From NCBI RefSeq assembly GCF_008642275.1, contig NZ_CP029189.1:6368001-6432000 (forward strand): a stretch of 64,000 nt of DNA. The letters are read 5' to 3'. Both the position numbers and the translations under genes were made by a program. Below, one piece after another: positions 56,810-64,000 of this stretch (positions are counted from its first letter, which is position 1; every line of letters starts with the position of its first letter). The DNA is from Streptomyces venezuelae (GTDB taxonomy: Bacteria; Actinomycetota; Actinomycetes; Streptomycetales; Streptomycetaceae). The notes under the pieces are model-generated. The model saw only the letters and a list, made by a program, of their open reading frames with translations. It made no database searches and was not told the origin of the DNA.

Positions 56810-56996
56810 ACCGCCAAATCCTGCCGCCTCCCGGAAACCGCATCCGACCTAATTCGCGCGGCAGGAGCGGGGGAACCAGGTAAGCCGCCGTCCCGGAGAT
56901 CCATTCGCCGGAACGGCTCGGGGTGAAGCCGTTCATGTCCCGTACATGTTCGGCCGGACATCTCCAGTCCGAACCCGACAGCTCACCTCGCAGGCG
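56810..56996 (+). ncRNA. c-di-AMP riboswitch (ydaO/yuaA type)
   Basis: The sequence before the LysM/M23 peptidase matches the ydaO-yuaA consensus in order. CCTGCCGC (56820-56827) pairs with GCGGCAGG (56858-56865). The signature AGCGGGGGAACCAGGTAA then follows. Next is GGCTCGGGGTGAAGCC (56914-56929), and finally CCGAACCCGACAGCTCACC followed by TCGCAGGCG. In actinomycetes this class controls resuscitation and cell-wall peptidase genes, usually turning them off when c-di-AMP is high. The element ends about 18 bp before the ATG, so it might act on transcription elongation or initiation of translation. Confidence 0.93.
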
Positions 56997-57013
56997 CCGG
57001 AGAGGAATTCGTC

Positions 57014-57979
57014 ATGCCTGCAAAGGGTAAGCACCGCCGCCCCAAGTCCCTTTCCCTTTCGCGCGGTTTCGCCGTCGCCGGAACCGGTGGCGCCGCCCTG
57101 GCACTGCCGCTGATCGGTGCCGCCGGTGCCCACGCGGCCGGTACCCCCGCCGCCGCCCCCGCGGTGACCCCCGCGGTGGCGCCGCAGGCCCCCGTCGCCC
57201 TGCAGGCCGCACCCGCCGCCGCCGTGGCGGCTGCGCCGACCGTCTACACCGTGGTGCCGGGCGACTACCTCTCCAAGATCGCCGCCGAGCGCCACCTGTC
57301 CGGCGGCTGGGAGCAGCTGTACGCCGACAACCGCGAGGCCGTCGGCGGCAACCCCTCGCTGATCCACCCGGGCCTGAAGCTGAACCTCGGAGGCTCCGGC
57401 GAGGCGACTCCGGCCGAGGCCGAGGCGGTCCCGGCCCCCGAGGCCGACGCCGAGCCGGCCGAGCAGGCCCAGCCGAAGCCGGCCCGGGGCCAGGCCCGGC
57501 CGGCCGCCCCGGCACAGCGGGAAGCCGCCGCGGAGCCCCGGGCCGAGGCCCCCGCCGCCGCGCCGCAGTCGGCCACGGGCTTCGTGGCCCCGGTCGGCGG
57601 CGGCATCTCCACCCAGTACAAGGTCGCCGGCGCCATGTGGTCCTCCGGCTACCACACCGGCGTCGACTTCATCGCGAGCATGGGCACCACCGTCAAGGCC
57701 GTCGGCGCGGGCACCGTGGTCTCCGCCGGCTGGAGCGGCTCGTACGGCAACGAGGTCGTCATCCGCCACGCCGACGGCAAGTACTCCCAGTACGCCCACC
57801 TCTCCCAGCTCTCCGTCTCCTCCGGCCAGAGCGTCACCGCCGGGCAGACCATCGGCCTCTCCGGCTCCACCGGCAACTCGACCGGCCCGCACCTGCACTT
57901 CGAGATCCGTACGACCCCGTCCTACGGCTCGGACATGGACCCGATCGCCTACCTCCGCTCCAAGGGCGCGAGCCTCTGA
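57014..57979 (+). CDS. secreted LysM and M23 peptidase (peptidoglycan endopeptidase)
   Basis: 321 aa exported cell-wall hydrolase. A signal peptide follows the basic start MPAKGKHRRPKSLSLSRGFA and ends near GAHAAG. A LysM domain spans about residues 78-122 (YTVVPGDYLSKIAAERHLSG, LIHPGLKLNL). A Pro/Ala/Glu-rich linker reaches about residue 190, then an M23 lysostaphin-like zinc domain: H214/D218 in HTGVDF, QYAHLS, and HLHFEIR near 293. It cleaves peptide cross-links of peptidoglycan. Expression is probably under the c-di-AMP riboswitch directly upstream. GAGAGGA is the SD. Confidence 0.95.
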   Translation: MPAKGKHRRPKSLSLSRGFAVAGTGGAALALPLIGAAGAHAAGTPAAAPAVTPAVAPQAPVALQAAPAAAVAAAPTVYTVVPGDYLSKIAAERHLSGGWEQLYADNREAVGGNPSLIHPGLKLNLGGSGEATPAEAEAVPAPEADAEPAEQAQPKPARGQARPAAPAQREAAAEPRAEAPAAAPQSATGFVAPVGGGISTQYKVAGAMWSSGYHTGVDFIASMGTTVKAVGAGTVVSAGWSGSYGNEVVIRHADGKYSQYAHLSQLSVSSGQSVTAGQTIGLSGSTGNSTGPHLHFEIRTTPSYGSDMDPIAYLRSKGASL

Positions 57980-58007
57980 CGGCACCCGCCGCCGGAGCAC
58001 CGACACG

Positions 58008-58044
58008 CGTGAGGCCGGGACCCGAGGGGGGTCCCGGCCTCACG
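58008..58044 (+). terminator. strong hairpin terminator with T-rich tail
   Basis: CGTGAGGCCGGGAC (58008-58021) pairs with GTCCCGGCCTCACG (58031-58044), loop CCGAGGGGG, followed by TGTACTTATTCCTT; 28 bp after the peptidase stop. Confidence 0.9.
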
Positions 58045-58142
58045 TGTACTTATTCCTTATCTCTCGCGTGGTATAGATCACGGTCCGTCAACCCCTCATT
58101 ACGTTGGCGTAGGTTGCTTGCGGGAGTGAAGTATGGGTTCTC

Positions 58143-58928
58143 GTGGCAGCGACGACGACGAAACTCAAGACCATCGGCTCGTACGCGGCGATCGGGGACA
58201 GCTTCACCGAAGGCGTGGGGGACCCGGGACCCGGGGATTCCTATCTCGGCTGGGCGGACCGGCTCGCCGTGCTCCTGGCCGACCAGCGCGAAGAGCACGA
58301 CTTCCGGTACGCGAATCTGGCGGTGCGGGGGAAGCTCCTCGACCAGATCGTGGCCGACCAGCTTCCGAGGGCCAAGGCCCTCGCACCGGACCTCGTGACC
58401 TTCTGCGCGGGCGGCAACGACATCATCCGGCCGGGCACCGACCCGGACGACGTGGCGGAGCGCTTCGAGGCGGCCGTGGCCGACCTCACCGGCGCCGTGG
58501 GCCAGGTCATGATCACCACGGGCTTCGACACCCGGGGCGTACCGGTGCTCAAGCACCTCCGCGGCAAGGTGGCGACGTACAGCGCGCACGTCCGCGCCAT
58601 CGCCGACCGCTACGACTGCCCGGTGCTCGACCTCTGGTCGCTGAAGTCCGTACAGGACCGGCGGGCCTGGGACACGGACCGGCTGCACCTCTCGCCCGAG
58701 GGGCACACGCGGGTCGCGCTGCGCGCCGCGCAGGTGCTGGGGCTGGACGTGCCGGCCGACCCCGACCAGCCGTGGCCCCCGCAGCGGCCGCGCGGCTCGG
58801 TCGACGTGACCCGGGACAACATCCAGTGGGCGCGCGACCACCTCGTGCCGTGGATCGGACGGCGGCTGCGCGGGGAGTCCTCCGGGGACCACGTGGAGGC
58901 GAAGCGGCCTGACCTGCTGCCGCTCTAG
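58143..58928 (+). CDS. SGNH/GDSL family hydrolase
   Basis: 261 aa SGNH esterase. Block I AAIGDSFTEGVGDP (catalytic S20), block II/III ANLAVRGKLLDQIVADQ and FCAGGNDIIRPGTD, block V DTDRLHLSPEGHTRVA with the D-x2-H pair. No signal peptide, so probably cytoplasmic. The in-frame GTG 58143 has only a weak SD. A better SD (GGGAG) points to ATG 58133, which is in another frame, so the start should be checked. It converges on nothing and precedes the MBL gene by 144 bp. Confidence 0.9.
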   Translation: MAATTTKLKTIGSYAAIGDSFTEGVGDPGPGDSYLGWADRLAVLLADQREEHDFRYANLAVRGKLLDQIVADQLPRAKALAPDLVTFCAGGNDIIRPGTDPDDVAERFEAAVADLTGAVGQVMITTGFDTRGVPVLKHLRGKVATYSAHVRAIADRYDCPVLDLWSLKSVQDRRAWDTDRLHLSPEGHTRVALRAAQVLGLDVPADPDQPWPPQRPRGSVDVTRDNIQWARDHLVPWIGRRLRGESSGDHVEAKRPDLLPL

Positions 58929-59021
58929 GCGGTGCCGGGCGTCGCGGGGCGGGCGGTACTTCGCGGACACGCCCCGGTGCTGTGAGCCGGAAGCGGAATC
59001 CTTCGGGGCCGGTGTGCGTTG

Positions 59022-59047
59022 GGATGGTCGTAGAGCGACGACCATCC
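59022..59047. promoter_or_regulatory. 26-bp inverted repeat upstream of the MBL-fold gene
   Basis: GGATGGTCGT (59022-59031) and ACGACCATCC (59038-59047) are perfect 10-bp complements around AGAGCG, 25 bp before the TTG start and just before the SD (GGAGG). It may be an operator or an mRNA hairpin. Confidence 0.65.
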
Positions 59048-59072
59048 TGACCCCATCCTCCCTGGAGGCGCT

Positions 59073-60314
59073 TTGACCGGCTCCCGTCCCTTGCGTCCGC
59101 GGCTGCGTGCCCTGCGGCCCGAAGCCTTCGGTGCGGACCCGTCCGGTGCCCGGCTGGAGCGGATCCAGCGCTCGCCGAACTTCGCCGACGGCGTCTTCCA
59201 GAACCCGGTCGGGGCCCGGAACCGGCCCTCGGGCTCGATGGCGGAGTTCGCCAAGATCTACTTCCACCGGGAGCAGCGGGTCCGGCGCAGCCCCGCCGCC
59301 CCGATCCCGGTCCACCCCACGACCCTCGCGGACCTGGCGAAGCCGCCCGCGAGCGGCCTGCGGCTGACCTGGATGGGCCACTCCAGCGTGCTCGCGGAGA
59401 TCGACGGGCACCGGGTGCTGTTCGACCCGGTATGGGGCGAGCGGTGCTCTCCCTTCCCCTTCGCGGGCCCCAAGCGGCTGCACCCGGTACCGGTGCCGCT
59501 GGCCTCGCTGGGCGCGGTCGACGTCGTGGTCATCTCGCACGACCACTACGACCACCTCGACCTGCCGACGATCAAGGCGCTGGCCGGCACGGACACGGTC
59601 TTCGCCGTCCCGCTGGGCGTCGGCGCGCACCTGGAGCGCTGGGGCGTACCGGCCGAGCGGCTGCGCGAGCTGGACTGGAACGAGAGCACCAGGATCGGCG
59701 CCCTCACGCTCACGGCCACCCCGGCCCGGCACTTCTGCGGCCGCGGCCTGCGCAACCAGCAGCACACCCTGTGGGCGTCCTGGGTCGTCGCGGGTGCGGA
59801 GCACCGGATCTACCACAGCGGGGACACCGGCTACTTCCCGGGCTTCGAGGAGATCGGCGCCCAGCACGGTCCCTTCGACGCCACCATGATCCAGATCGGC
59901 GCCTACTCCGAGTACTGGCCCGACATCCACATGACGCCCGAGGAGGGCATGCGGGCCCACCTCGACCTGCAGGGCGGCGTCCCGCGCGGGACCATGCTGC
60001 CGATCCACTGGGGCACCTTCAACCTGGCCCTGCACCCGTGGGACGAGCCGGGCGAAGGCACGCTGAGCGCGGCCGAGGGGGCCGGGGCGGCCGTCGCGCT
60101 GCCCATCCCGGGCCAGCCGTTCGAGCCCGGCACCGCCGGCGCCCCGCACACGCCGTGGTGGCGTCCGTTCGTCGCCGGGGCAGCGGCCGGCGGCAGGGTC
60201 GACGGCCCGTCGTCCGTGCCCGCGCTCGGAGCCGGATCGGTGGCGGGGACGGCGGCGCGGGTGGGATCCGCGGCCGCCGGCGGACAGGAGAAGCCGGAGT
60301 CCGTCGGCTCGTAG
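59073..60314 (+). CDS. MBL fold metallo-hydrolase (NAPE-PLD/UlaG-like)
   Basis: 413 aa metallo-beta-lactamase-fold protein. Zinc motif VVISHDHYDHLDLPT (HxHxDH, about residues 154-160), WMGHSSVLAEIDGHRVLFDPV before it, the YHSGDTGYFPGF third ligand region and the final LPIHWGTFNLALHPWDEP. This order is that of the bacterial UlaG/NAPE-PLD-like phospholipase D family. TTG 59073 follows GGAGG at 6 bases. The C-terminal 60 residues are Ala/Gly-rich and probably disordered. Confidence 0.93.
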   Translation: MTGSRPLRPRLRALRPEAFGADPSGARLERIQRSPNFADGVFQNPVGARNRPSGSMAEFAKIYFHREQRVRRSPAAPIPVHPTTLADLAKPPASGLRLTWMGHSSVLAEIDGHRVLFDPVWGERCSPFPFAGPKRLHPVPVPLASLGAVDVVVISHDHYDHLDLPTIKALAGTDTVFAVPLGVGAHLERWGVPAERLRELDWNESTRIGALTLTATPARHFCGRGLRNQQHTLWASWVVAGAEHRIYHSGDTGYFPGFEEIGAQHGPFDATMIQIGAYSEYWPDIHMTPEEGMRAHLDLQGGVPRGTMLPIHWGTFNLALHPWDEPGEGTLSAAEGAGAAVALPIPGQPFEPGTAGAPHTPWWRPFVAGAAAGGRVDGPSSVPALGAGSVAGTAARVGSAAAGGQEKPESVGS

Positions 60315-60451
60315 CCGGGCGCCGGCCGCCCCCCGGCCGGCGCCCGCGGGCACGGGAATGCGCGACCGCCCCCGGCGGTGCGCCCTCCTGCGGCACGATG
60401 GGCAGCTGTGGCCGGTAAGGGGCCGGTCGGAGCGGGACCGGGGGGCGCGGA

Positions 60452-61423
60452 ATGTGGCAAGCCGTGACGAGGGGCGGCCCATGGACGGTGGCGGTGGTGT
60501 GCGCCGCCTACCTGGCCATCGTCTTCATCACCACCAGGGGGCTGATCGCGGCCCCTCGCTACCGGCAGTTCCAGGGACGCCTCGGCGACGCCCGGACCCG
60601 GGCCCGGATCCTCGCGGCCGGGAGCTGTGACGACCCCGTACGGGCGGCGGAGCTGGCGGCGGTCACCTCGCGCCTCGACGACCTGGAGAACAACGGCACG
60701 GTGGCCTGGCGGATCCTGCCCCGTTCCTGGGCCGTCGCCATCCCGCTGTCCAAGCTGGCCGCCGCCTGGCGGGTCCTGCACGGCATCGAACGCCGGCTGC
60801 TGCGTCTGCAGAGGCCCGAGGAGAAGCGCGAGCAGCTCCGGGCGCTCCAGCTGCGCCTGGAGGGCTCCGCGCTTCCCGGCGACGAACGGCTCGCCGCCGA
60901 ACTCGCCCGGCACCCCGCGGACGGCCCGGAGGCGGACACCCTCCTGCTCGCCGTCGCCGAGCACCTCCACGACCGGGAGGACACCGCGTCCGAGCAGGAG
61001 TACGAGCAGCAGCGCACCGCCCTGTGGCTGGCGACGACCGGCCTCGGCGTCGCCCTCCTGATCGGGGTCGCGTTCGACCACCGGCTGCCGATGCTGCTCG
61101 GGGCCCTCGGAGGCTTCCTGTCCCCGCTGATCGGGGTGATGCGCTCCCAGCGCCCGGCCTCCTGGGGCGTCCTGGTCCTCGCCCCGGTCGGCGGCGCGCT
61201 CGCCGCGGTCGCCGGGCTGCTCCTGGTCCGCATGCTCGCCGACCCCGAGCTGAGCGTCCTCGGACACGTGTTCCTCGACAACGCGTGGACCGCCTCCACG
61301 CGCCCCGTGGCCCTCGCCGTCGCCCTGCTCTTCGGGTTCTCGGGCACCCTCTTCTCACGCCTCGCCCTGACGGCCACCGGACAGCTCGTCTCCACTCCTC
61401 CCGCCACCGGACAGCAGCCGTGA
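60452..61423 (+). CDS. hypothetical membrane protein
   Basis: 323 aa, not recognised. One N-terminal membrane segment (VAVVCAAYLAIVFIT, residues 13-27) is followed by a charged helical region of about 150 residues (for example LEDLENNGT-like RLDDLENNGTVAWRIL, then IERRLLRLQRPEEKREQLRA, DREDTASEQEYEQQ). Three or four further segments follow near the C-terminus (ALWLATTGLGVALLIGVAF, LLGALGGFLSPLIGVM, VLVLAPVGGALAAVAGLLLV, VALAVALLFGFSGTLFSRLA). ATG 60452 has GGGGG upstream. No operon partner. Confidence 0.8.
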   Translation: MWQAVTRGGPWTVAVVCAAYLAIVFITTRGLIAAPRYRQFQGRLGDARTRARILAAGSCDDPVRAAELAAVTSRLDDLENNGTVAWRILPRSWAVAIPLSKLAAAWRVLHGIERRLLRLQRPEEKREQLRALQLRLEGSALPGDERLAAELARHPADGPEADTLLLAVAEHLHDREDTASEQEYEQQRTALWLATTGLGVALLIGVAFDHRLPMLLGALGGFLSPLIGVMRSQRPASWGVLVLAPVGGALAAVAGLLLVRMLADPELSVLGHVFLDNAWTASTRPVALAVALLFGFSGTLFSRLALTATGQLVSTPPATGQQP

Positions 61424-61660
61424 GACCGGGAGGGCCGGATCGGGCCCCGGGGGGCCGGGGGACCGGGAGGGGCCCCGGGCCGGGTCCGACCGGCGCATTC
61501 GGGCTGCTGTGCGAGCGCTCCACCGGGAGCGGGAAGCACCCCCGCGAAGTTCACCAACTGGCGTTCCGGGGTGCTGCGATGGGGTCTAGCGTGGGTATTC
61601 GGTGATCAACACCGGGCCCCGGGAACGCTGGGGGCCGGGCCCCACGTACCGAGGACGCAG

Positions 61661-63613
61661 ATGTCCGGACTCCGCGCCGCCCGCCATGCCCCGTCGAGAC
61701 ACGCCGTCACCGGTCCGGGGCGGCAGATAAGGCCTCAGCTGCTGCGCGCCACCGTACTGCCCACACTCGCCGCCGGCCTCAGCGGCGCGGCCGCGGTGAT
61801 CTTCACCCTCCAGCTCGGCGGGGGAGCGGGCGACCGCGACGCCCGGCTGTGGCCGGTGCTCGCCGGCTGCGCCCTCCTCATGGCCGGCGCACTCGCCGCG
61901 GCCCTGCTCGGTGCCCAGCGTGCCGCCAAGGCCGTACGGGACCGGTGCGAGGCGCTGCGCCGCTCCAGCGTGCGCGGCCGGGGCGAGCTGAGCACCGCCG
62001 CCGACCGGCTGGAGCGGGGCGAGACCCCGGCCCGCCCGGTGCGCGGGGGGCCGAGCTCGCCGCTGCCCGGGGCGGATCCGGCGGGGATGGACGAGTTCTG
62101 GCTGCTCTCCCAGGAGCTCCGGGGCGCCCGCGAACAGGCGCACACGACCCTCCTGCGACTGGCCGGACCGGCCGCACCGACCGACAGCGAGCGCAAGGTC
62201 GAGGTCTTCGTCAACCTCGCGCGCCGGCTCCAGTCCCTCGTGCACCGCGAGATCTCGCTGCTGGACGAGCTGGAGGACACGGTCGAGGACCCGGACCTGC
62301 TCAAGGAGCTCTTCCACGTCGACCACCTCGCCACCCGCATCCGGCGGCACGCCGAGAACCTCGCCGTGCTGGGCGGCGCCGCGTCCCGCCGCCAGTGGAC
62401 CAGGCCCATCGACCTGAGCGAGGTGCTCCGCTCCGCGGTCGCGGAGGTCGAGCAGTACACCCGGGTCAAGGTCGTGCCCCCGGCCGGCGGCAGCGTCCGC
62501 GGGCACGCCGTCGCGGACGTGGTGCACCTGCTGGCCGAACTCGTCGAGAACGCCACGGTCTTCTCCGCCCCCGACACCGACGTGGTGCTGCGGGCCGAAC
62601 GGGTCACCGCCGGGATCGCGGTCGAGGTGGAGGACCGGGGACTCGGCATGCCGGCCGAGGAGCAGCACCGGATGAACGCCCTGCTCGGCGACCCCGACCA
62701 GATCAGCGTCCGGCACCTGCTGGCTGACGGCCGGATCGGCCTGTTCGTCGTGTCGGCGCTGGCCCGCCGGCACGGGATCGCCGTCGAGCTCAAGTCGAAC
62801 ATCTACGGCGGGGTGCTGGCCGTGCTGGTGCTGCCGCAGGAACTGCTGGGGGCGGAGGCTCCGTCCGCGGCCGACGCGGCGGGCGGCTCGCGGGCCACCT
62901 TGTGGGGGACCGGCCAGGGGTCGGCGATGCCGCCGCTGGAGCCGGTACGGATGCCCCGGCCGACGCCCCGGACGGAGGTCTGGCAGTCCTCCGGCGGCCC
63001 GGGTGGCCCGGCCGCGCACGACCCCGGGCCGCACCCCGTACCCCCGTCCCCGTCCCCGAACTCGACCCCGAACTCGTCCCCGTCCCCGTCCCCGTCCCCG
63101 TCCCCGTCTCCGTCCTCGTCTCCGGCCGCCTCCGCGCCCCCGGCAGGCGCAGGCTCCCGGCCCGGGCCCGGCGCGGCGAACCCGTCGGAAACCGGGTCCC
63201 GGCCCGTGCCCCGGCCCCGGCCGGAGCCCCGGCCCCAGCCCCGTCCCGCGTCGCTGCCCGCGCCCCGGTCCGGGGCGACGGACGGGCCCGGGGCGGTGTC
63301 CTGGTCTGCGCCCGCGGCCGATCCCCGGGTCGGACCCGCGCCTGGTCCGCCAACGGCGGCGGTGGCCTGGTCGGTGCCCGCGCCCGAGCCGGTGCCCGAG
63401 GCCGGTCCCGTACCCGCCGCGCCCGTCGAACCCGCCGCGGGCGACCGGCCGCGTCTGCCCCGGCGCCGCGCCCAGGAGCACCTCGCGCCCCAGCTGCGCG
63501 AGGCTCCCGCCCCCCGGCGGGCCGCCGATCCCGAGCAGCCGCTGCACGATCCGGGCCTGATGGCCGCCTTCCAACGGGGCTTCGGCCTGGCCCAGTCGGA
63601 GAACCAGGTATGA
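61661..63613 (+). CDS. cvnA: conservon histidine-kinase-like protein CvnA
   Basis: 650 aa sensor-kinase-like protein, first gene of a conservon (cvnA-B-C-D), Streptomyces modules that form a membrane-anchored GTPase complex controlling development. Two membrane segments (residues about 30-52 and 67-90) precede a coiled region with the conservon-typical LFHVDHLATRIRRHAENLAVL. An HATPase domain follows with N-box LLAELVENATVF and G-box VEDRGLGMP. The C-terminal third is disordered, Pro-rich, with a Ser-Pro repeat (residues about 463-485) encoded by CCGTCC units. ATG 61661 (GAGG upstream). The stop overlaps cvnB by ATGA. Confidence 0.92.
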   Translation: MSGLRAARHAPSRHAVTGPGRQIRPQLLRATVLPTLAAGLSGAAAVIFTLQLGGGAGDRDARLWPVLAGCALLMAGALAAALLGAQRAAKAVRDRCEALRRSSVRGRGELSTAADRLERGETPARPVRGGPSSPLPGADPAGMDEFWLLSQELRGAREQAHTTLLRLAGPAAPTDSERKVEVFVNLARRLQSLVHREISLLDELEDTVEDPDLLKELFHVDHLATRIRRHAENLAVLGGAASRRQWTRPIDLSEVLRSAVAEVEQYTRVKVVPPAGGSVRGHAVADVVHLLAELVENATVFSAPDTDVVLRAERVTAGIAVEVEDRGLGMPAEEQHRMNALLGDPDQISVRHLLADGRIGLFVVSALARRHGIAVELKSNIYGGVLAVLVLPQELLGAEAPSAADAAGGSRATLWGTGQGSAMPPLEPVRMPRPTPRTEVWQSSGGPGGPAAHDPGPHPVPPSPSPNSTPNSSPSPSPSPSPSPSSSPAASAPPAGAGSRPGPGAANPSETGSRPVPRPRPEPRPQPRPASLPAPRSGATDGPGAVSWSAPAADPRVGPAPGPPTAAVAWSVPAPEPVPEAGPVPAAPVEPAAGDRPRLPRRRAQEHLAPQLREAPAPRRAADPEQPLHDPGLMAAFQRGFGLAQSENQV

Positions 63614-64000
63614 CCCAGACCTCTCACCCCATCAGCAAGGAGCGCACCCCCATGGGCGGCGAAGTGGCGACGACGACCGGCAGTCGGCTCTCCGACCTCG
63701 ACTGGCTGCTCAGCGGCCTGGTGCAGCGCGTGCCGTACACGCGGAGCGCCGTACTCCTCACCGCCGACGGGCTCGTGACCTGCGTCCACGGGCTGGACGC
63801 CGACAGCGCCGACCACCTCGCAGCCCTCGCCTCGGGGCTGTACTCCCTGGGCCGCAGCGCGGGCTCCCGCTTCGCGGACGGCGCCGAGGTGCGCCAGGTC
63901 GTGGTCGAGCTCGACAGCGCGCTCGTCTTCGTCTCCGCGGCCGGATCCGGCACCTGCCTGGCCGTGCTCGCCGACCGGGAGGCCGACGCCGGCGTGCTCG
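63610..64000 (+). CDS. cvnB: roadblock/LC7 domain protein CvnB (partial, cut by window end)
   Basis: At least 130 residues of a roadblock/LC7 protein, the usual second gene of a conservon and a regulator or GAP for the Cvn GTPase. After a variable N-terminus the domain reads LSDLDWLLSGLVQRVPYTRSAV and LLTADGLVTCVHGLDADSAD, continuing VVELDSALVFVSAAGSGTCLAVLAD. The 3' end lies beyond base 64000. ATG 63610 overlaps cvnA; a second ATG at 63652 with AAGGAG about 10 bases upstream could be the real start, removing 14 residues. Confidence 0.93.
   Translation, partial: MTQTSHPISKERTPMGGEVATTTGSRLSDLDWLLSGLVQRVPYTRSAVLLTADGLVTCVHGLDADSADHLAALASGLYSLGRSAGSRFADGAEVRQVVVELDSALVFVSAAGSGTCLAVLADREADAGVL

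Overview
The window looks like chromosomal DNA of a Streptomyces-type actinomycete. It has very high G+C with near-saturated third-position G/C, many GTG and TTG starts, and tightly overlapped (ATGA/GTGA/TGATG) operons. It also carries an F420-type LLM oxidoreductase, a complete hopanoid gene set, a c-di-AMP (ydaO-type) riboswitch before a LysM/M23 peptidase, and the start of a conservon (cvnA, cvnB). I see no tRNA, rRNA, CRISPR array, insertion sequence or prophage.

Left part (0-33 kb). Housekeeping and catabolic genes come first: an amidohydrolase, a secreted BNR-repeat protein, a GNAT enzyme, a YciI-like protein, endonuclease V and a saccharopine-dehydrogenase-like reductase. From 6.3 to 16.8 kb lies a branched/fatty acyl-CoA degradation block: alpha-methylacyl-CoA racemase, LLM oxidoreductase, acyl-CoA dehydrogenase, thiolase, a FadB-like fusion, and then a MerR regulator divergent from an acyl-CoA synthetase. 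A less well codon-biased island at 16.8-18.7 kb holds a small orphan protein and a large HTH/TPR-type regulator behind a 36-bp palindrome. It is followed by pterin carbinolamine dehydratase, sphingomyelinase, an MpaB-like oxygenase, a secreted M1 peptidase, an SCO6745-like protein, Tex, an ImmA/IrrE-DUF6545 pair, an SDR, an ABC-F protein and two DJ-1/PfpI-type proteins.

Middle (33-45 kb). An enoyl-CoA hydratase, an HdeD-like membrane protein, an RsbW-like ATPase, idi and a methyltransferase-GNAT fusion lead into the most intriguing operon (38.1-45.1 kb). It encodes two CDP-alcohol phosphotransferases, a LicC-like nucleotidyltransferase, a glycerol-1-phosphate-dehydrogenase-like enzyme, a GT2 glycosyltransferase and a TagGH-like ABC exporter. 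Together they could make, activate, polymerise or transfer, and export a phospho-alcohol (perhaps glycerol-1-phosphate) cell-envelope polymer. The first gene seems to start at a CTG codon.

Right part (45-64 kb). A hopanoid operon runs hpnC-hpnD-small ORF-hpnE-polyprenyl synthase-shc-hpnG-hpnH-aminotransferase. It makes squalene from FPP, cyclises it, and builds amino-bacteriohopanepolyol side chains. Next come a tyrosine phosphatase, the riboswitch-controlled LysM/M23 peptidase, an SGNH hydrolase, an MBL-fold hydrolase, a membrane protein, cvnA and a cvnB that is cut by the window end. Functions are inferred from motifs and context only; no database search was possible.
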